From Methanobrevibacter sp. (GTDB lineage Archaea > Methanobacteriota > Methanobacteria > Methanobacteriales > Methanobacteriaceae), in assembly GCA_030539935.1 (NCBI GenBank), contig JAUNXF010000005.1, positions 1 to 35,097 of the forward strand: 35,097 nucleotides of DNA. The letters run 5' to 3'. The position numbers were made by a program, and so were the translations under genes. Below the pieces are notes generated by a model. It saw only the letters and a program-made list of their open reading frames with translations, did not search any database and had not been told where the DNA came from. Of the stretch, positions 25,923 through 33,253 are shown piece by piece. Every line of letters starts with the position of its first letter. Position 1 is the stretch's first letter.

Positions 25923-27290
25923 ATGAATCTTAAAGTAAAAAACTTTTCTAAAATAAATGGGGCTGTTAAGGCTCCTTCTTCTAAAAGTTATAGTCATAGG
26001 GCAGTTATTCTTGCATCATTATCTGAAGGCAAATCCAAATTGTTTGATGTGCTTTACTCTGAAGATGTCCTATCAACCATAAGGGCATGTGAAGCCCTTG
26101 GGGCAAGGATTGATAAAAAGAGGGAGATTATCTTAAAAGGAGATAAAAGTCAGACTGTTGACTATCTCGAAGTTTATGGAACCGGAGGCAAATTGCATAA
26201 TGTTAGTGAAAATCCATCCTCTGATATGATTGACCTTGCCAATTCAGGAACCACACTTAGAATCATGACAAGTGTAGCTGCATTATCAGATAATGAAGTT
26301 ATTTTTACAGGGGATGAATCTCTTAAGACAAGGCCTATGGGTGCATTGATTGACGCTTTAGAGTCCTTAGGCGTTAAGATAGAATCCCTAAATGATAACA
26401 ATAGGGCTCCACTTAAGATATATCCGGGTTATGCCGGTGGAGAAGCGGATATTTTAGGAAGCATCAGTTCCCAGTTTATTTCATCCATTCTCATTTCCGC
26501 TCCTTTATCAGAAAAGGGTGTTGAACTGGAGGTTTATCCTGAATTTGTATCAAAGCCTTATGTTGACATGACCATTTCCATCTTGGAAAAGTTCGGCATA
26601 ATGATTGAAGAGGAGAACTATCAGTTTCATGAAACCTGCAAGAAAGACCACACTGATTGTTTAGGCGTTAAATTCAATATAAAACCACAGAAATACATTG
26701 CAAGCGATTATATTGTGGAAGGAGACTTTTCATCTGCATCTTATTTGCTTGCAGCAACAGCCATTGCTGGAGGATATATACGAGTGGAAAATCTGTTCAG
26801 CGATTCTAAACAGGGTGATAAGTACATTTTAGATATTTTGGAAGAGATGGGTGCCAATGTAACGGTTTTTGATGATTATGTTTCTCTCAGATCAAATGGA
26901 AACTTAAAGGGGATTGATGTAAACTTATCAAATGCCCCTGATTTATTGCTTACTGTAGCTGTTCTTGGAGCGGTGGCAGAAGGAAAGACAACTATTAGGG
27001 GTGTAAAGCATGGCAGATTAAAGGAAACTGATAGGATTGACACCACCTGCAGAGAACTTGAAAGCTTAGGCTGCAAGCTAGAGGAATTTGAGGATGGAAT
27101 GACCATTTATGGAAATACAATATCTGATGGTGTTGTAGAGTCTCATGGGGACCACAGATTGGCTATGGCATTTTCACTGCTTGGATTAAAACATGATGTT
27201 GAGGTGGAAAATGGGGAATGCTTTGATGTGTCCTTCCCTAATTTCATTGAGCTTATGAGAGAGATTGGAATTGAAATGGAATTGAATTAG
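25923..27290 (+). CDS. aroA: 3-phosphoshikimate 1-carboxyvinyltransferase (EPSP synthase)
   Basis: 455 residues. It joins phosphoenolpyruvate to shikimate 3-phosphate in the shikimate pathway to aromatic amino acids. Key motifs are visible: K21-S22 and R26 in APSSKSYSHR, LANSGTTLRIMTS, KTRPMGALIDAL, SISSQFISSILISAPL, DFSSASYLLAATA, HGRLKETDRI and ESHGDHRLAMAFSLL. Residues about 205-225 (YQFHETCKKDHTDC) form a slightly longer surface loop. nth starts 13 bases after the stop, so they likely share a transcript. No other aromatic pathway gene is in the window. Confidence 0.97.
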   Translation: MNLKVKNFSKINGAVKAPSSKSYSHRAVILASLSEGKSKLFDVLYSEDVLSTIRACEALGARIDKKREIILKGDKSQTVDYLEVYGTGGKLHNVSENPSSDMIDLANSGTTLRIMTSVAALSDNEVIFTGDESLKTRPMGALIDALESLGVKIESLNDNNRAPLKIYPGYAGGEADILGSISSQFISSILISAPLSEKGVELEVYPEFVSKPYVDMTISILEKFGIMIEEENYQFHETCKKDHTDCLGVKFNIKPQKYIASDYIVEGDFSSASYLLAATAIAGGYIRVENLFSDSKQGDKYILDILEEMGANVTVFDDYVSLRSNGNLKGIDVNLSNAPDLLLTVAVLGAVAEGKTTIRGVKHGRLKETDRIDTTCRELESLGCKLEEFEDGMTIYGNTISDGVVESHGDHRLAMAFSLLGLKHDVEVENGECFDVSFPNFIELMREIGIEMELN

Positions 27291-27303
27291 TTGGGGAATT
27301 AAT

Positions 27304-27939
27304 ATGGATGATGAGAAGAGAATAAGAGAAATCTTTAGAAGATTGAATGAAATTTACACTATTCGTACTTTTCATGACTATGATCCTTATAAGGTATTGA
27401 TTAGAACTATTTTATCTCAAAGAACAAGGGATGAAAATACGGATCAAGCTGCAAATGCCTTATTTGATGTTTATCCAGACATTTATGCCGTTGCTGATGC
27501 TCCAGTTGAACATGTTCAGGAATTGATAAGGCCTGCTGGATTCTATAGGGTAAAGGCAGCACGCATATTGGAAGTTTCAAGAATATTGATTGACCAGTAT
27601 GGTGGTGAGGTTCCAAGGGAAATGGATGAAATGCTCAAGCTTCCGGGAGTAGGCAGAAAAACAGCCAATTGTGTAATTGTTTTTGCATTTCAGGATGCTG
27701 CTATTCCAGTGGATACTCATGTTCATAGAATATCCAATAGATGGGGAATTGCAGACACTAAGGAACCTGAAGAGACTGAACTTGTCTTAATGGAAAAGGT
27801 GCCTAAGGATCTTTGGGTTGATTTGAATGACTTGATGGTTCAGTTTGGCCAAACAATTTGCAGACCTATAGGTCCTCAATGTGATAAATGTCCACTTACA
27901 GACCTTTGTGACTATGATGTAAGCAAATTAGATGAATGA
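27304..27939 (+). CDS. nth: Endonuclease III, DNA glycosylase/AP lyase
   Basis: 211 residues, normal length. It removes oxidised pyrimidines and nicks abasic sites in base excision repair. LSQRTRDENTDQAANALF is the family's DNA-binding helix region. The helix-hairpin-helix LPGVGRKTAN holds the catalytic Lys (K119), and D137 lies in IPVDTHVHRI. The [4Fe-4S] ligands C186, C193, C196 and C202 show the standard C-x6-C-x2-C-x5-C spacing. It follows aroA by 13 bases. A weak hairpin (AATGAG/CTCATT, 27935-27959) plus T runs follow its stop. Confidence 0.95.
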   Translation: MDDEKRIREIFRRLNEIYTIRTFHDYDPYKVLIRTILSQRTRDENTDQAANALFDVYPDIYAVADAPVEHVQELIRPAGFYRVKAARILEVSRILIDQYGGEVPREMDEMLKLPGVGRKTANCVIVFAFQDAAIPVDTHVHRISNRWGIADTKEPEETELVLMEKVPKDLWVDLNDLMVQFGQTICRPIGPQCDKCPLTDLCDYDVSKLDE

Positions 27940-28020
27940 GGCTTTTTTCATATCTCATTATTGGCTTTTTTATTAACTTTTTTTATTTTCATTTTTTTTA
28001 TTTTCATTTTGAGTTAATTT

Positions 28021-28067
28021 TATATACTATAAGTTAAATAATATAACTACCGAACGGTAGGTAGGTA
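28021..28067 (+). promoter_or_regulatory. Promoter with TetR-type operator
   Basis: TATATACTATAAG (28021-28033) is a TATA-like element. CTACCGAACGGTAG (28047-28060) is a perfect 6-bp inverted repeat with a two-base centre and is GC-rich against its surroundings. GGTAGGTAGGTA (28056-28067) continues it into the ribosome site before ATG 28071. The operator lies where transcription should start, fitting self-repression by the adjacent TetR protein. Confidence 0.8.
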
Positions 28068-28070
28068 AAT

Positions 28071-28697
28071 ATGAACACTAAAGAGAAGATTTTTGATGTT
28101 GCTTTAGACTTATTTTCAAAAAAAGGTTATGATTCTGTTTCACTTAGGGAAATTGCAGAGGAAGTTGGAATTAAAAAAAGCTCCATATACAGTCATTATT
28201 CCTCTAAAGAGGCAATTTTAATGGATATATTTGATTACTTGACAAATCTTTTTGAATATGATGAATTGCTCAATAATAAGGAATTGGATTTGACTGCTGA
28301 TAATGAAACATTAGTTAAAAATCCTGAGCTGTTTTATCATATGGGATCTGAAGCTATTAAAGCAATGTTTTCTCAAGAGAGAAACCTTAAGATTTGGAAG
28401 CTGATCTTTATCCAAATGAATCATAATGAAACCATAAGACTATTCTTTCAAAATGAAATACTTGTTAAGCCCTTAATATTTTGGAAGGGGTTCTTTACCA
28501 TTTTGAAGGATAGGGGAATCATACGTCAAGATTGCAATCCGGAACTGCTGGCAAAAGAATACTACAGTTTTCCAATTTATCTGCTTTTAGAGATGTCTGC
28601 GAAATATGATGATATTCCTCAAAGCCAACTTGAGGATTTCTTCAAAGAAGCAGAGGAACATGCAAATTTCCTGCTTGATTGTGTAAAGGTGAAATAA
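28071..28697 (+). CDS. TetR family transcriptional regulator
   Basis: 208 residues. The N-terminus has the family DNA-binding fold: KIFDVALDLFSKKGYDSVSL, then REIAEEVGIKKSSIYSHYSS with KEAIL after it. The C-terminal ligand-binding half (about 60-208) has no recognisable specificity. It probably represses its own promoter through the palindrome that ends 11 bases before its start. Its stop codon TAA shares one base with the ATG of the radical SAM gene, so the two are translationally coupled and the regulator likely controls that enzyme. Confidence 0.94.
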   Translation: MNTKEKIFDVALDLFSKKGYDSVSLREIAEEVGIKKSSIYSHYSSKEAILMDIFDYLTNLFEYDELLNNKELDLTADNETLVKNPELFYHMGSEAIKAMFSQERNLKIWKLIFIQMNHNETIRLFFQNEILVKPLIFWKGFFTILKDRGIIRQDCNPELLAKEYYSFPIYLLLEMSAKYDDIPQSQLEDFFKEAEEHANFLLDCVKVK

Positions 28698-29788
28698 TGT
28701 CTGATGATTTTGATATTCAAGAATATTTGGCTAATGGGGCGGAAATCATTGTAAAAGATGCCATTCGCGCATCACTTAAAAATCCCAAGGAAAGCTTGTT
28801 TTTAGCTAAGTTTGCAAAATACACTAAAAATGCAACTAAGATTAGGCAAAGATATAGTGAAGAAGGTCAAAATGTTCCGATTTTTTTAATTTCCAGCATT
28901 ACAAGTAGCTGTAATCTGCATTGCACTGGATGTTATTCAAGGGCAAATAATGCCTGCAGTGATGGCATCCCTTCAAATCAGTTAAGCGGTGAAGAGTGGG
29001 AAGATATATTCAATCAGGCAAAAAATATGGGAATAAGCTTCATTGTCCTTGCTGGTGGAGAGCCTATGATTAGGGAAGACGTAATAATAAGAGCAAGCAA
29101 ATTTGATGAAATTCTATTCCCAATATTTACAAATGGAACAATGATCAATCAGGATTATTTAAAGCTATTTGATGAAAATAGAAATCTTGTCCCTATCCTA
29201 TCCCTTGAAGGAGATGAAGACGTCACTGATTCAAGAAGAGGAAAAGGAGTCTATAATCAGTTAGTTGATTCAATGCATTTGATGAAAATGAATAATATTG
29301 TCTTTGGCGCCTCACTTACATTCACTAAAGGAAACTTATCAAATTTGCTTTCAAGAGGATATATTGATAAATTGCATGATTTAGGTTGTAAGGTGATCTT
29401 TTTCATTGAATATGTTCCTGTAAATGAGGATACAATGTATTTAGCGCCAGGTGATGAAGAAAGGCTTGAACTATTAAACGAGCTTAAGGCTTTACGTAGA
29501 GAATATGAGGATATGCTATTTTTATCATTCCCTGGAGATGAAAAAACGTCTGGAGGTTGCTTAGCTGCAGGTAGAGGATTTTTCCATATAAACTCTCATG
29601 GAGGTGCAGAACCTTGTCCCGCTTCCCCTTACTCCGACATTAATGTTAGAGACAATTCCCTTCTTGAAGCATTAAACTCAAGATTATTCAAGTCTCTTCG
29701 AGATGGCGATATTCTTTTAGATGATCATGAAGGTGGCTGTGTATTATTTGAACATAGGGATGAAGTTGAAAGAATATTAGGCAAATGA
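28697..29788 (+). CDS. Radical SAM protein with SPASM-like C-terminal cysteines
   Basis: 363 residues from ATG 28697, preceded by AAAGGTGA; the stop of the TetR gene overlaps by one base. The radical SAM cluster motif C-x3-C-x2-C is C72, C76 and C79 in SSCNLHCTGCYSR. GGEP (in VLAGGEPMIREDV) is the SAM-binding motif. About 70 residues of helical extension precede it. Later Cys residues (GGCLAAG, EPCPASP, GGCVLFEH) resemble a reduced SPASM/auxiliary-cluster arrangement. Such enzymes modify peptides or make cofactors. No short precursor peptide gene was found beside it. Substrate unknown. Confidence 0.92.
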   Translation: MSDDFDIQEYLANGAEIIVKDAIRASLKNPKESLFLAKFAKYTKNATKIRQRYSEEGQNVPIFLISSITSSCNLHCTGCYSRANNACSDGIPSNQLSGEEWEDIFNQAKNMGISFIVLAGGEPMIREDVIIRASKFDEILFPIFTNGTMINQDYLKLFDENRNLVPILSLEGDEDVTDSRRGKGVYNQLVDSMHLMKMNNIVFGASLTFTKGNLSNLLSRGYIDKLHDLGCKVIFFIEYVPVNEDTMYLAPGDEERLELLNELKALRREYEDMLFLSFPGDEKTSGGCLAAGRGFFHINSHGGAEPCPASPYSDINVRDNSLLEALNSRLFKSLRDGDILLDDHEGGCVLFEHRDEVERILGK

Positions 29789-29801
29789 TATTAGGGGGCA
29801 A

Positions 29802-30407
29802 TTAAACTAACTTTGTTTGACTGGTCTTATCAAATGAAATAATGGAGCTGTCGCCAACTATCTTTCTGCCTTGAATCATTAGTCCATCCAATTCAAGAAG
29901 TGTTTTTTTAGATTCAAGCCCTTCGGCAACACCACCGAATCCTCCAATGGTTCCATCTGATTTAACGGTTCTATGGCAAGGAATTATAATTGGATATGGA
30001 TTTTTAGAAAGGGCTCTGCCGACGGATCGGTATGCTTTTGGACTGCCAGATGCTTTTGCAAGCCCCTTATAAGTATTTACAGTTCCTTTTTTTGTTTTAA
30101 ACTCTGTCTCTAAAACTTTTCTTTGAAATGGTGTAAACTTATCTAAATTAAGATATTCAAGTGAAAATTTGTAGTCTTTTTCTTTGAAGTAGTTGTCCAT
30201 TTCTTTCAATACATTATTTAATTGTTTAGATTTTTTATTGATAGCCAATTCCTCTTCTTTTTCATATTTTTCTTTAGCTATTTGTGATGATGTTTTATTT
30301 GGATTTGAAAGGATTATCTCTTCGATTAGGAATTTTGGTTTTTTCCTCCAAATTATTGTTATTTCTCCAATGGGGCTTGTATCAATAATGCATTTAAAGA
30401 GAGTCAT
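29802..30407 (-). CDS. ogt: Methylated-DNA-protein-cysteine methyltransferase
   Basis: 201 residues. It takes the methyl group from O6-methylguanine onto its own Cys (C144 in IIPCHRTV), a one-time suicide repair reaction. The C-terminal domain is complete: FTPFQRKVLETEF, GTVNTYKGLAKASGSPKAYRS, VGRALSKNPYP and GGFGG. The N-terminal half is diverged and Lys/Glu-rich. It converges on the radical SAM gene with a 13-base gap. On its strand ATGATATATAAATATTT (near 30471-30487) supplies a TATA box, and a perfect palindrome lies just upstream at 30504-30521. Confidence 0.93.
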   Translation of the reverse strand: MTLFKCIIDTSPIGEITIIWRKKPKFLIEEIILSNPNKTSSQIAKEKYEKEEELAINKKSKQLNNVLKEMDNYFKEKDYKFSLEYLNLDKFTPFQRKVLETEFKTKKGTVNTYKGLAKASGSPKAYRSVGRALSKNPYPIIIPCHRTVKSDGTIGGFGGVAEGLESKKTLLELDGLMIQGRKIVGDSSIISFDKTSQTKLV

Positions 30408-30792
30408 TTTATCAGCCGTTTAATTTTTTATTATTTTTTATAGATTTCATTGAAATTTTACAATTCTATAGAAATATTTATATATCATCATTTATTAATT
30501 ATTATATAACAATTGTTATATTTTTAACTTTTGTTGAAGATTTATAATTTTGATTCTTAAAATTATGTAATGGGAAATAATGATTAATCTTAAGGTTACA
30601 TAAAAAAATAAATTAAAATTATAAATAAAATAAATTATTAAATTAATATATTAAATATTAAAAATTGGCTATTAGAAGGGATTTGGCAATAGTTTTATTT
30701 TTTATATTTTTTAATAATATGGCTTTCTTATAAATTGTAAAATAAATAAGCAAAAAAATTTTTAACAAATTAAATTTTATGAAGTGATTATT
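30408..30792. other. Divergent ogt / cysK promoter region
   Basis: No gene is supported in this 385-base stretch. It contains the ogt TATA box (minus strand, around 30480), the palindrome 30504-30521, a cysK TATA candidate CTTATAAAT (30727-30735), and GAAGTGAT (30781-30788), which is the cysK ribosome site. Confidence 0.5.
30504..30521. promoter_or_regulatory. 18-bp perfect palindrome containing TAACAATTGTTA
   Basis: ATATAACAATTGTTATAT is a perfect palindrome. It lies directly upstream of the ogt TATA region and about 210-220 bases before the cysK TATA candidate. Its core TAACAA-TT-GTTA (30507-30518) recurs in variant form before cysE and cysS. Confidence 0.6.
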
Positions 30793-31749
30793 ATGGTAAA
30801 CATTCCAGAATTGAAAAGAGGCATAGCTAATGATATGACAGAAGCTATTGGAAACACTCCTCTTGTAAGATTAAACAGATTAACAGAAGGATTAGAAGCA
30901 GATGTACTTGTAAAAGTGGAATCTTTCAATCCAGTAAGCAGCATTAAGGATCGTATTGCAGTAAACTTGATTGAAACTGCTGAAAAGGAAGGATTGCTTA
31001 AGGAAGATTCAGTAATTATCGAACCAACAAGCGGTAATACGGGTATTGGGCTATCTTTTGTAGCGGCTGCAAAGGGATATAAGTTAATTTTAACCATGCC
31101 TGAAACCATGTCCATTGAAAGAAGAAAGCTTCTTGCAGTATTTGGTGCTGAAATAGTATTGACCCCCGGCAGTGAAGGTATGGGCGGAGCTATTGCCAAG
31201 GCAAAGGAATTGGTTGAAAACACTCCAAATTCATTCATGCCACAGCAATTTGAAAATAAGGCAAATTCAGAAATTCACAGATTGACAACAGGTCCTGAAA
31301 TCTACAGGGACACTGATGGTGAAGTGGATATTGTCGTATCTGCTGCCGGAACTGGTGGAACCGTAACTGGTATTGCACAATATATCAAGCCTTTAAAACC
31401 TGAGTTTAAAGCTGTTGCCGTTGAACCTGCAACTTCACAGACTTTAGGTAAAGGTGAAAAGGGACCTCATAAAATCCAAGGTATTGGACCGGGATTCGTT
31501 CCTGAAGTCTTGGATTTGGACTTGATTGATGAAGTCATTCCAGTAAAGGATGAGGATGCAGGCAATACCTTATTGAGATTGGCCAGAGAAGAAGGTATTT
31601 TCACAGGTATTTCTTCAGGTGCAGCTACTTGGGCAGGTATAGAACTTGCCAAACGTCCTGAGAACAAAGGAAAGACAATCGTAGTAATCTTGCCTGATAC
31701 AGGTGAAAGATACTTGTCTACCGAATGGATCTTTGGAGATTTATTTTAA
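30793..31749 (+). CDS. cysK: Cysteine synthase (O-acetylserine sulfhydrylase)
   Basis: 318 residues. This PLP enzyme makes cysteine from O-acetylserine and sulfide. The PLP Lys is K52 in [11 protein letters not shown]. The substrate/PLP loops are TSGNTG at 79-84, GTGGTVTG for phosphate binding, and [11 protein letters not shown] near the C-terminus. ATG 30793 is preferred over GTG 30784 because GAAGTGAT, the ribosome site, includes that GTG. It is followed after 242 bases by cysE, the supplier of O-acetylserine. The form is close to bacterial CysK, so an ancient transfer is possible. Confidence 0.96.
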   Translation: MVNIPELKRGIANDMTEAIGNTPLVRLNRLTEGLEADVLVKVESFNPVSSIKDRIAVNLIETAEKEGLLKEDSVIIEPTSGNTGIGLSFVAAAKGYKLILTMPETMSIERRKLLAVFGAEIVLTPGSEGMGGAIAKAKELVENTPNSFMPQQFENKANSEIHRLTTGPEIYRDTDGEVDIVVSAAGTGGTVTGIAQYIKPLKPEFKAVAVEPATSQTLGKGEKGPHKIQGIGPGFVPEVLDLDLIDEVIPVKDEDAGNTLLRLAREEGIFTGISSGAATWAGIELAKRPENKGKTIVVILPDTGERYLSTEWIFGDLF

Positions 31750-31879
31750 ATAAATCTCTATATTTATTTTAGATGTAATCTTTATATTTATTTTATACAT
31801 TCAATATTCTAATTATTTTTAAACTACTTTTTTCCATTATTTTGAAATAGTTTATATATTATAAAATTAAAATATAACT

Positions 31880-31953
31880 TTGTTATTATAACAAATGTTA
31901 AGTTTATATTAAATTAGATATAAATATATTAATATTATTAACAATAGTTAAGT
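31880..31953. promoter_or_regulatory. cysE promoter flanked by two TAACAA-NN-GTTAAGT sites
   Basis: TAACAAATGTTAAGT (31889-31903) and TAACAATAGTTAAGT (31939-31953) are direct repeats exactly 50 bases apart. The first overlaps a perfect 7-1-7 inverted repeat, TTGTTAT-T-ATAACAA (31880-31894). A TATA-like AGATATAAATATAT (about 31916-31929) lies between them. The second copy thus falls near the predicted transcript start, as expected for a repressor operator. Confidence 0.65.
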
Positions 31954-31991
31954 CTACTTGTATTAACTTATCAATTTAAAATGGTGAATCT

Positions 31992-32732
31992 ATGTTTGAT
32001 GATTTGAAAGATGACCTCCAAGCTGCAAAAGCAAGAGATCCTGCTGCAAGAAGTAGTCTAGAGATTCTACTTTGTTATCCTGGAATATGGGCCATTATTT
32101 TCCACAGGTGGAATCATTGGCTTTGGACTCATAATCTGCCATTTTGGGGAAGATTTTTCTCTCAAATATCAAGATTCCTAACAGGTATAGAAATTCACCC
32201 TGGTGCCCAAATAGGTAAAAGGGTTTTCATTGACCATGGAATGGGTATTGTAATAGGTGAAACAGCTATTGTTGGAAATGATGTTTTAATTTATCAAGGG
32301 GTAGTTCTTGGTGGAACAAGTTTAAGTAAGGGTAAAAGACACCCTACTGTTGAAGATGCAGTTGTAATCGGTTCAGGTGCAAAAGTTTTAGGAAACATTA
32401 CTTTAGGATGTTCCTCTAAAGTAGGTGCTGGAGCAGTTGTATTGAAGGATGTTCCTAGAGGGGCCACAGCAGTTGGTGTGCCTAGCAGAATTATTCACGA
32501 AGACCGCAAATGTGTTTTGGATTTGGAGCATGAATTTCCAGACCCAGTTTCATCAGCAATTGACCTATTGTTGGAACGTCAGGATGAGCTTGAAAAAAGA
32601 ATCAATATCCTAAGCCATTTTCACGATATGGAACATGTTGAACTTAGTCATGATCCTGAAGTTGAAGGCATATTCAAGGGTGCTGATGAAAAGTTGTTCT
32701 ACAAATTAAACAATTATATTGAGGAAGAATAA
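31992..32732 (+). CDS. cysE: Serine O-acetyltransferase
   Basis: 246 residues. It acetylates L-serine with acetyl-CoA, the committed step to cysteine. The N-terminal helical part (LLCYPGIWAIIFHRWNHWLW) is followed by a left-handed beta-helix of hexapeptide repeats from about residue 70 to 165: IEIHPGAQIG, FIDHGMGIVIGETA with the catalytic-type Asp-His, GVVLGGTSLSKGKRHPTV, and GAGAVVLKDVP. The last about 60 residues are a charged tail (LLLERQDELEKRINILSHF), longer than the minimal form. GGTGA precedes the ATG. The Cys-rich regulator follows after 26 bases, so they are likely cotranscribed. Confidence 0.96.
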   Translation: MFDDLKDDLQAAKARDPAARSSLEILLCYPGIWAIIFHRWNHWLWTHNLPFWGRFFSQISRFLTGIEIHPGAQIGKRVFIDHGMGIVIGETAIVGNDVLIYQGVVLGGTSLSKGKRHPTVEDAVVIGSGAKVLGNITLGCSSKVGAGAVVLKDVPRGATAVGVPSRIIHEDRKCVLDLEHEFPDPVSSAIDLLLERQDELEKRINILSHFHDMEHVELSHDPEVEGIFKGADEKLFYKLNNYIEEE

Positions 32733-32758
32733 AACATTAATCATTTAGGAGGTATTTT

Positions 32759-33139
32759 ATGAAACCACCTTGTGAAATGGTAGTGTGGTACATTATACCA
32801 GCTATTAGATCTGAATTAGCAAAGGATTTATTGAAATTAGGTATGAAACAAAAAAAGATATCTGAATTGATGGACATTACACAGCCTGCCGTGTCCCAAT
32901 ATTTGACTGATAAAAGAGGTAGCGGCATAGTATTTACTGATGAAGTAAAGGCATTGATTCAAGATTTTGCAAATGACTTGAATGAAGGAACTGCAACCAA
33001 GTTGGATATTATTCCACGTACTTGCTATATTTGTAAAAGAATCAAAACAGAGGATGTCATTTGTCAGATTCATAAGGAAAAAGGACACATGCCTGCAGAT
33101 TGTAGGGCATGTTTAGGTTCTGAAGCACATTTATTATAA
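32759..33139 (+). CDS. Helix-turn-helix regulator with C-terminal Cys cluster
   Basis: 126 residues. A helix-turn-helix is plain at about 28-54 (MKQKKISELMDITQPAVSQY). The N-terminus PPCEMVVWYIIPAIRSELAK resembles a family of predicted archaeal regulators. The C-terminal part has C89-x2-C92, C102 and C115-x2-C118 (CYIC, VICQIH, CRACL), which could hold zinc or an Fe-S cluster; C5 is a sixth Cys. AGGAGGT before the ATG gives a strong start. It sits between cysE and cysS, and the same inverted motif occurs before cysK, cysE and cysS. Control of cysteine genes in response to sulfur, metal or redox state is therefore a reasonable inference, not shown. Confidence 0.85.
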   Translation: MKPPCEMVVWYIIPAIRSELAKDLLKLGMKQKKISELMDITQPAVSQYLTDKRGSGIVFTDEVKALIQDFANDLNEGTATKLDIIPRTCYICKRIKTEDVICQIHKEKGHMPADCRACLGSEAHLL

Positions 33140-33144
33140 TGATT

Positions 33145-33165
33145 ATTAGTTGTCTTTCAACTAAT
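33145..33165 (+). terminator. Terminator after the Cys-rich regulator
   Basis: ATTAGTTG / CAACTAAT form a perfect 8-bp stem with a 5-base loop, starting five bases after the stop codon and followed by TATTATTTTTAGG. It separates the cysE-regulator unit from cysS. Confidence 0.6.
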
Positions 33166-33188
33166 TATTATTTTTAGGATTATTTATC

Positions 33189-33241
33189 AATAAACTATAG
33201 TATAGTTTATTTTATGGACTTATTTTTATTTAACAATGTTA
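33189..33241. promoter_or_regulatory. cysS promoter with perfect palindrome and TAACA-A-TGTTA site
   Basis: A perfect 11-1-11 palindrome spans 33189-33211: arms AATAAACTATA and TATAGTTTATT around a central G. Its centre is TATA-like, so it may be both promoter and operator. Downstream, TAACA-A-TGTTA (33231-33241) is a shortened form of the motif seen before cysE. AAGGAG at 33243-33248 is the cysS ribosome site. Confidence 0.6.
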
Positions 33242-33253
33242 TAAGGAGATATA

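Noticed and set aside
28697-29788. Ribosomal peptide (RiPP) cluster around the radical SAM enzyme
   Set aside because: No small precursor gene, transporter or protease lies next to it; the partner is a TetR regulator only.
30777-31238. 153-codon minus-strand frame within cysK
   Set aside because: Antisense to conserved PLP-enzyme motifs; no ribosome site or family.
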